The translations under genes and the position numbers were made by a program. Below, piece after piece: positions 58,301-64,000 of a DNA stretch of 64,000 nt (positions within the stretch are counted from its first letter, which is position 1; each line of letters starts with the position of its first letter). The stretch lies in contig NC_065891.1 of assembly GCF_905147045.1 (NCBI RefSeq), positions 14,641,001 through 14,705,000 of the forward strand, written 5' to 3'. The notes beneath the pieces are model-generated. The model did not search any database. It saw nothing but the letters and a program-made list of their open reading frames with translations, and was not told the DNA's origin. This DNA is from Nymphalis io. Taxonomy: Eukaryota > Arthropoda > Insecta > Lepidoptera > Nymphalidae.

Positions 58301-58801
58301 CTAGTGGTCCTTAAAATAAATAAAATAAAAAATAAAAAAAAAATTATAATTGTCACATGCTCTTACCAAAAAGCGATTTTTAGCATAGTTCGTTCTACAC
58401 ATTGAGACATAAAAGGTATGTTTTAAACGGGCAATGGAATGTGAACACTTGAAATAAGTATTGTTGACTAGGTACATTGAATCGACAAAATTATTTACAA
58501 TTTTATAAAGAAAAACCTGATCTTTGCATTCCCTGCGTTTCTCAAGCGACAAAATATTAAGCTTATTAGTAGTATTGGACCCAAATTTACGCGTTAATCT
58601 TCTAATAAATTTATCCTGTACATTTTCGATAGCCATAATATACTTAGAGTATTGTGGATTCCAAACCGTTGAAGCGAATTCCAAATTAGATCTTACATAT
58701 GAATTATACAGCACATTAAATGTATTGATATTTTTAAAGTCTCTTCCCTGGCGAAATATGAAACCCAACATACTGTAAGCTTTTGTGATAATTTTGTTCA
58801 C
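58301..58801 (-). pseudogene. LINE ORF2 C-terminal domain (CR1-like)
   Basis: A 166-residue frame with KAYSMLGFIFRQGRDFKNI, NVLYNSYVRSNLEFASTVWN and VQDKFIRRLTRKF, typical of the post-RT region of Jockey/CR1 elements. It ends in a low-complexity Phe-rich tail. About 135 nt separate it from the upstream piece, far too little for the missing RT palm. Confidence 0.75.
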
Positions 58802-58937
58802 ATGTCTGTCAAATTATAAATTAGAATCTAGAAGCACTCCATAGCTAAAAGAACAACATCGAGAAACTCAACAAGATTAGATTCAACTGATTTTTTATTC
58901 ACGAATCCATGTTGTTGGGTAATGAGCAGAGGTTTTA

Positions 58938-60087
58938 TTAAAGGAAAAAAGTATCGCAAATAATCTTCTCAAATAATTTAGGTATGATTGACAACATTGA
59001 AATTCCACGATAATTTTTGACATTATGCTTATCTCCATTTTTAAAAATGAGAACAATAAGGGATTTTTTCCAAACAGGTGGTATTATGCCCGAATATATG
59101 GATTTGTTAAAAAGTAGATGTAAAGGAATTGATAAAGGTTTACTGCATTGTTTTAAAAATATAGGAGGTAATCCATCAGGGCCACTGCCTTTAGATGAGT
59201 CGAGTTTTGAGAGATATCTTTCAACGGTACGGCGTGATACATTAATAGTACTAATTAAGGACTGAATACCATGCTTGTTTAAAGTATCAATATCGGGTTG
59301 ATTCACAACATTTACTTCAAAAACTGATTTAAAGAAGTTGCTAAATAGATTAGAGATGGAAGGACCGTCGGAGCCAACAGTATTATCATGAAACATGGTG
59401 TCAGGTATGTAATTACTACCTTTCTTTGATTTTATAAAAGAACAAAATTTCCGGGAACTGTGATGAATATTATCTTCAGCCCTAGCGATAAAGACATCAT
59501 AACACTTTCTTTCCATTAATTTAGTTCTGTGTCGAAGGTCAGCAAATTTGTCATAGTCACTAATATGACCATAAATTTTCCATCGTTTATGTACTTGTAA
59601 TTTCTTTTTAATCAATTTCATTAAAGACTTATTAAACCATACAGGATATTTATTGATATCGTATACTGTTTTACTAACTATTAAATAAAACTTATCTACT
59701 GCGTTAATTATATCACATGTTTCGAATTGTTTCACCCAATCAATATTATTTAACTCATTGTTAATTGCGTTGTAGTTAGCAACATAAAAGCGACGAACAA
59801 TTCGAAGAGCATAACGTAAATTAGAATCATTCAACATAATATCCATCAACACAGAAAAAGTCGGATGATGAGCGTCTTCAGGCAAAGATAATGGTGTAGC
59901 TCTTTCGACCAAACAACTACAGTTAGACAGAACGAGATCCAATAGTCTATTATTACCATTAAAAATCCCATTATACTGACACCAGCCAGAGAAGCAAATA
60001 AAAGCAAATAGTTGCATAAGTAAATTATTTTCGGATGGGTTTTGGATAGCTAATGTATTTTCAGAGTTATGTGACCATACAATATCT
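58938..60087 (-). pseudogene. LINE ORF2 middle part: endonuclease end and RT fingers
   Basis: Starts after the SINE with residual endonuclease sequence (GNNRLLDLVLSNCSCLVERA, EDAHHPTFSV, where the SDH-like motif reads AHHPTF). It continues through the linker to KLDSSKGSGPDGLPPIFLK and NVKNYRGISMLSIIPKLFEK, the first RT motifs. The frame ends before the F/YxDD box. The next downstream sequence on the minus strand encodes only a short GFVNKKSVESNLVEFLD piece. Confidence 0.78.
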
Positions 60088-60394
60088 CCTTACTGGTGGT
60101 AGGGCTTTGTGCAAGCTCGTCTGGGTAGGTACCACCCACTCATCAGATATTCTACCGCAAAACAGCAATACTTGATATTGTTGTGTTCCGGTTTGAAAGG
60201 TGAGTGAGCCAGTGTAATTACAGGCACAAGGGACATAAAATCTTAGTTCCCAAGGTTGGTGGCGCATTGGCTATGTAAGCGATGGTTGACATTTCTTACA
60301 ATGCCAATGTCTAAGGGCGTTTGGTGACCACTTACCATCAGGTGGCCCATATGCTCGTCCGCCTTCCCATTCTAAAAAAAAAAAAAAAAAAAAA
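60088..60394 (+). repeat. SINE-like element, family A, full length with 21-A tail
   Basis: From CTGGTGGTAGGGCTTTGTGC to GTCCGCCTTCCCATTCT plus an uninterrupted run of 21 A (60374-60394). It interrupts the endonuclease domain of the CR1-like LINE right after VVGDFN. The pure long A-tail suggests a recent insertion. Confidence 0.88.
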
Positions 60395-60854
60395 TGTTGA
60401 AGTCTCCTACAACAATATATTTATCGAAAGGGTTATTTAAATTTAAATCTGATAAGAACTCAAAAAATGTGGTTTCAGAATCGCACTGGTGATGATTTTG
60501 AGGGAAATAACAACAGAAAAGCCGTACTTTTTGTTTACTTGAACCATGTCCGACCACTATATCATTACCTGGAAGAGACAATGGTGTCCTCGAGTGTTGC
60601 ATGTCGACATAGATGCCACCACGTACTGCTATAAGTGTACCACCACCCTTACTTACCCCTAGAAGTTCACAGTCACGATCATTCCGGTACACGTTATAGC
60701 GTGAATCGAAGAGTTCTTCATCAAAGATATTAGGAAGTAACCAGGTCTCACTTAGACAAATTACGTCATAATTGGATTTTAACAAATTAGAATAGAACTG
60801 TAAAGTTTTAGTGCGCAATCCTCTAACATTTTGGTAATAAATATTTAAGTACAT
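60395..60854 (-). pseudogene. LINE ORF2 N-terminal endonuclease fragment
   Basis: The APE-type endonuclease start: YYQNVRGLRTKTLQFYSN, DVICLSETWL (catalytic Glu in SETWL), GGGTLIAV and IVVGDFN (catalytic Asp/Asn motif), then cut by the SINE polyA. The ATG at 60854 follows ORF1 by about 350 nt. Confidence 0.8.
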
Positions 60855-61206
60855 AGTAATATATAATTTAGATTATAATTATTGTGAGTAATAATATTAA
60901 AGAGATAAAACTTTTCAATGCAGCTAGATGCCAGATAAGAATTATAACATACCTTTAAGTCCATAAAACAATACCATATCAGCCTAATTTTCTTAAAAAA
61001 TATAATTAAAATATTAACTATAAAACTACTATATATTATATTAACTATAAAAATATGAAACTACAAAAAAAAATCTTAAAAAACTGAATAAAGTAACATA
61101 CTTTAATAAACCAACAAATTAATGACGCTTATAAAATTTTGTTAAATCACTCCTGAGAAGTAATGTGAATAACTGGTGAGTTGTTGGTCTTACGAACCAT
61201 AACAGT

Positions 61207-62115
61207 TCAATTTCGAACCCAGCAGAATAAGTAACCTTTCTCTTTGCGTTTACGTCGTGCTTCATTCAAAAGAGCTTCGTTGTAAGTGGACAGGTAGTCA
61301 TTTATGTTAGGATTATTCCTGCCTGAAAAACCAATGTCACATGCCTTCAGATACTTTAACTTCCTTAACGATGGAAGAAAATCATCCTTTTTGTAACGTG
61401 CTTGCATTTTTAAAATAATGGGACGTGATTTATTTTCAGACGAGTCATTCCTTACTGCTACCCTTATTACAAAATCAACATCGGTATTAAAATTTATGGG
61501 GTAACCACTTTTTTCAGCAAGGGTTTTAATAATATGGACTAAGTTTTCACCCTTATTTTGTGGAATCCCATTTATTTGAATGTTAGAGCGACGCAACCAC
61601 TGTTCATTTCTGTTAGTATTTTCCGATAATTCTCTAAAATTAAGTTTCAACTCTGTAAGTTCTGTTCCAAAATTGTCTATTTTAGTAACTTCTTTATCTA
61701 AATCATTCATTCGATCTACAACAGAATGAATGGAAGACTCGATCGTATTAATTTTTGTAGACCAAAAAGTAACAGATTCTGAGAGCTTTTTAAATTTGTC
61801 AGTAATGAAAGATTTGAATGACTCCATTGTGGAAAGGTCATCAAAATGTGCAATCAACGATTTTACATCTATGATTTGGGCTTGATTAGTATTTATTTTA
61901 TCAGAGATCGTATTTAATTTTGGACTTATGTTATTGGCAGTTTTCTTAGATATTTTACAAACTGGACATTTCCATTTATCTTTATTCACAGGCAGAATCT
62001 TTTTAAAATCGCTTTCATTTATACCAACACATGAGTAATGATACATACTTTGACAAGCCGTACATCTAATCATTTCTTCTGGTCTTACAATCTCCGAACA
62101 ATGTTTACAATCCAT
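61207..62115 (-). CDS. LINE ORF1 protein with PHD-type zinc finger and coiled coil
   Basis: 302 residues. N-terminal Cys4-His-Cys3 pattern (CKHCSEIVRP, CTACQSMYHYSCVG, WKCPVCK; about residues 3-53) typical of a PHD-like finger, as in ORF1 of some CR1 elements. Then a Lys/Asn-rich coiled-coil region (about 70-165), and an RRM-like segment beginning RRSNIQINGIPQNKGENLVH that ends near CWVRN. The TGA at 61207-61209 appears premature: beyond it the frame continues about 19 codons (VMVRKTNNSPVIHI) to TGA at about 61150. ORF1 is otherwise intact. It binds RNA for retrotransposition in related elements; activity here is unlikely given ORF2. Confidence 0.78.
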   Translation of the reverse strand: MDCKHCSEIVRPEEMIRCTACQSMYHYSCVGINESDFKKILPVNKDKWKCPVCKISKKTANNISPKLNTISDKINTNQAQIIDVKSLIAHFDDLSTMESFKSFITDKFKKLSESVTFWSTKINTIESSIHSVVDRMNDLDKEVTKIDNFGTELTELKLNFRELSENTNRNEQWLRRSNIQINGIPQNKGENLVHIIKTLAEKSGYPINFNTDVDFVIRVAVRNDSSENKSRPIILKMQARYKKDDFLPSLRKLKYLKACDIGFSGRNNPNINDYLSTYNEALLNEARRKRKEKGYLFCWVRN

Positions 62116-62150
62116 TTTGCTTAAATATTATTATCACAAAAATGTAGGTA

Positions 62151-62500
62151 GAAAAAAGCTAAGAGTAACTTTGCTTAACAGACCGATAGTTGAATTGCAG
62201 TCAAGCCAGCGACCAAAAGGTCATAAGCGCCGGGAAATACGCGTCGCTTACGCGTTCACTTCAAACACTGCACACTGCTGTTGCAATTTAACAAATAAAT
62301 TTGAAATTTGTAGTTTTAATTTGTATAATTCACATTTAGATATAATTTAACACATAAATTATTGTCATTAACACAAACTTTAACTATTTTCAAAAGTTCA
62401 CTCCCGATTATCGACTTATACACTGTTATAGAATAATTATTTGCTAAGCGATTACACACAGCTGTTTACTAGTCGACAGACCGTACCGTACTTCGTATGT
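62151..62500. other. LINE 5'UTR or insertion flank
   Basis: Between the ORF1 start and the resumed minisatellite; includes GTCATAAGCGCC and AT-rich sequence. A 77-codon plus frame (62117-62350) shows no domain. The exact LINE 5' end cannot be placed. Confidence 0.4.
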
Positions 62501-63013
62501 ATTGACATATTGACAATTTGACATTTGACAGTGACAGATTGACATCGAAAGATTGACTTTGACACATTGACTTAGACAGATTGACTTTGACCAGATTGAC
62601 TTTGACACATTCACTTAGACAGATTGACTTTGACAGATTGACTTCGAAAAAATGACTGACCAGATTGACTTTGATACATTGACATTGACAGATTGACAAT
62701 TTGACATTTCACAGTGACAGATTGACATCGAAAGATTGACTTTGACAGATTGACTTTGACACATTGACTTACGACAGAATAACTTCGAAAAATTGACTGA
62801 CCAGATTGACTTCGAAAAATTGACTTTGACATATTGACAATTTAACATTTGACATCGAAAGATTGACTTTGATACATTGACTTTGACATATTGACTTTGA
62901 CACATTGACTTAGACAGATTGGCTTCGAAAAATTGACTTTGACATATTGATTTTGACACGTTGACTTGACAGATTGGCTTCGAAAAATTGACTTTGACCA
63001 GATTGACTTTGAA
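62501..63013 (-). repeat. 14-bp minisatellite block, continuation beyond the LINE
   Basis: The same units and orientation as 56701-57880 (GATTGACTTTGACA, ATTGACTTCGAAAA). Taken together, the two blocks look like one array split by the CR1-like insertion. The 73-137 codon minus frames are repeat products. Confidence 0.88.
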
Positions 63014-63950
63014 TCGAAGCCTGATCATTGCCGTTTTTCCGTTTTTCTATTATTCAATTTAATTATCGACTATTGCTATAAGGGTTAAGAATTAAGTTTG
63101 GTTTTGACACAACGGTATATCATATCGGTTCGGTTCGGTTACGATCCGAATAAATATAGATTAGTCATAGTTTGATCGGAATTGAATCGGGAACGTATCG
63201 TAATCGTTATAAATTAGTAGAATTTGGCCTCTTGTTTGTTTAATTGTAATGTTAGAAGCAACTTTTAATTCTATTTTTATTTCATTTTTGTCGACTACAT
63301 CATAGTTACTCATAATTTTTATCCTTTGTTTTTAAAATATTAACATGGGGTATAAGTTTGACCTATAAGTAAAGAATACTTCAATATCGAATTCGATACA
63401 ACAATATATAATTACGTAGATCAGCGCTATCGCCCTGAATACTTATATTAACTATACCCGATTCCAGCGAATGAATAACCGTGCCACCGAATCCTACCGT
63501 AGGTTTATCATCACCATAATCTCATTTTTTAAAATTTCTCATATCGATATTAAATCACTCCCTAAGTCAACAAATCCGATTTTTCTAATGTTACTATTTT
63601 TATATCTTATGTATTTATCTACATTATTTCGAAATTTTTGGTTTATTAAAAGAAAGTATTACTTTTTTTCAGCTTTTTTTATTCCTAAGGTATTCGATAT
63701 CCAAGTGTCCTAACATTAAAAATTTTATGCATTTTTTAAGGGTTTTTGACTTTTAAAAGCAGAATGACTCATCTTCACGATTGTAATACTTAATAAATAA
63801 AGTTGTGTTGCTACAAATATTCGTTTTTATAAAACATTTATATTACTTTTATTATATTTGAAAAAAATAGTTTTAATTGATTTATTTTGTAAATACGCTA
63901 ATACTTTATCTGGATTATCACATTGTCTGCTTATGTAATATATATAATAA
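63014..63950. other. Unassigned AT-rich sequence
   Basis: Contains a local GGTTCGGTTCGGTTACG run (63127-63143) and AT-rich DNA. An 80-codon Phe/Leu-rich frame (63471-63713) looks like chance. No gene recognised. Confidence 0.4.
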
Positions 63951-64000
63951 GCCGAGATGGCCCTGTGGTAAGAACGCGTGAATCTTAACCGATGATCGTG
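63951..64000 (+). repeat. tRNA-headed SINE (family B), cut by the window end
   Basis: The first 50 nt match 40294-40343 at 49 of 50 positions (one G/C difference at 63989 versus 40332), including the A-box region. Confidence 0.85.

Larger units (their letters stand above)
57881..62150 (-). mobile_element. CR1-like LINE with PHD-finger ORF1, inserted in the minisatellite
   Basis: Minus-strand two-ORF non-LTR element about 4.3 kb long. ORF1 is at 61207-62115, and ORF2 lies in pieces from 60854 down to 58301. The 3' end is a (TTTA)n-type microsatellite at 57883-57920, as in CR1-type elements. Minisatellite of the same orientation lies on both sides (to 57880 and from 62501). The segment 62151-62500 is 5'UTR or flank. 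ORF2 is split by a SINE (60088-60394) and lacks the catalytic RT core, so the copy cannot be autonomous. Confidence 0.8.

Overview
The window comes from an animal nuclear genome: AT-rich, intron-bearing, GT-AG splicing and full of interspersed repeats. The repeat types are ones I associate with Lepidoptera: a tRNA-headed SINE, a second polyA-tailed SINE-like family, and Jockey/CR1-type LINEs. A butterfly or moth is the best guess. That is an inference, because no species-diagnostic gene is present.

The window is built around one large gene on the + strand, a Fat-like protocadherin orthologous to Drosophila kugelei (kug, fat2/fat-like) and vertebrate FAT1-3. I could thread 34 coding exons (29649-51277) with compatible splice phases. 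They sum to 13,818 nt, an exact multiple of three, giving 4,605 residues plus stop. The protein has a signal peptide, 34 cadherin repeats, an EGF, a second Cys-rich segment, one laminin-G, four EGFs, one transmembrane helix and a tail of about 290 residues. The tail carries the FAT1-like YHWD..SDW motif and a C-terminal HTDV PDZ ligand. A GC-rich candidate 5'UTR exon (about 12550-12909) and a 50-nt candidate leader exon (26793-26842) would place the promoter about 17 kb upstream. The 3'UTR holds a perfect 14-bp hairpin, two Pumilio-type elements and an AATAAA at 52197.

Layout: 1-12.5 kb is intergenic or upstream DNA with SINEs, including one SINE nested in another. 12.9-29.6 kb is leader introns with SINEs, a 2.5-kb Jockey/CR1-type LINE (minus strand), a LINE deletion derivative inserted into a SINE, a CRE palindrome and a 10-bp-spaced triplet of Grainyhead-type AACCGGT sites. 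29.6-52.2 kb is kug. 52.2-53.8 kb is quiet flank. 53.8-63.0 kb is a repeat complex: blocks of a 14-bp TTGAC-type minisatellite in opposite orientations, a second Jockey/CR1-type fragment, LTR-retrotransposon gag/LTR fragments, and a CR1-like LINE with a PHD-finger ORF1. That LINE sits inside the minisatellite and is itself split by a SINE. 63.0-64.0 kb is unassigned and ends in a SINE head.

I found no prokaryotic-type system, CRISPR array, rRNA or functional tRNA. The most notable signals are within and around kug: a possible 24-nt microexon, an in-frame retainable intron, an acidic insert in EC12, Ca-motif-poor linkers, the 3'UTR hairpin, the Grainyhead triplet, and the coding-like but repeat-generated minisatellite frames.
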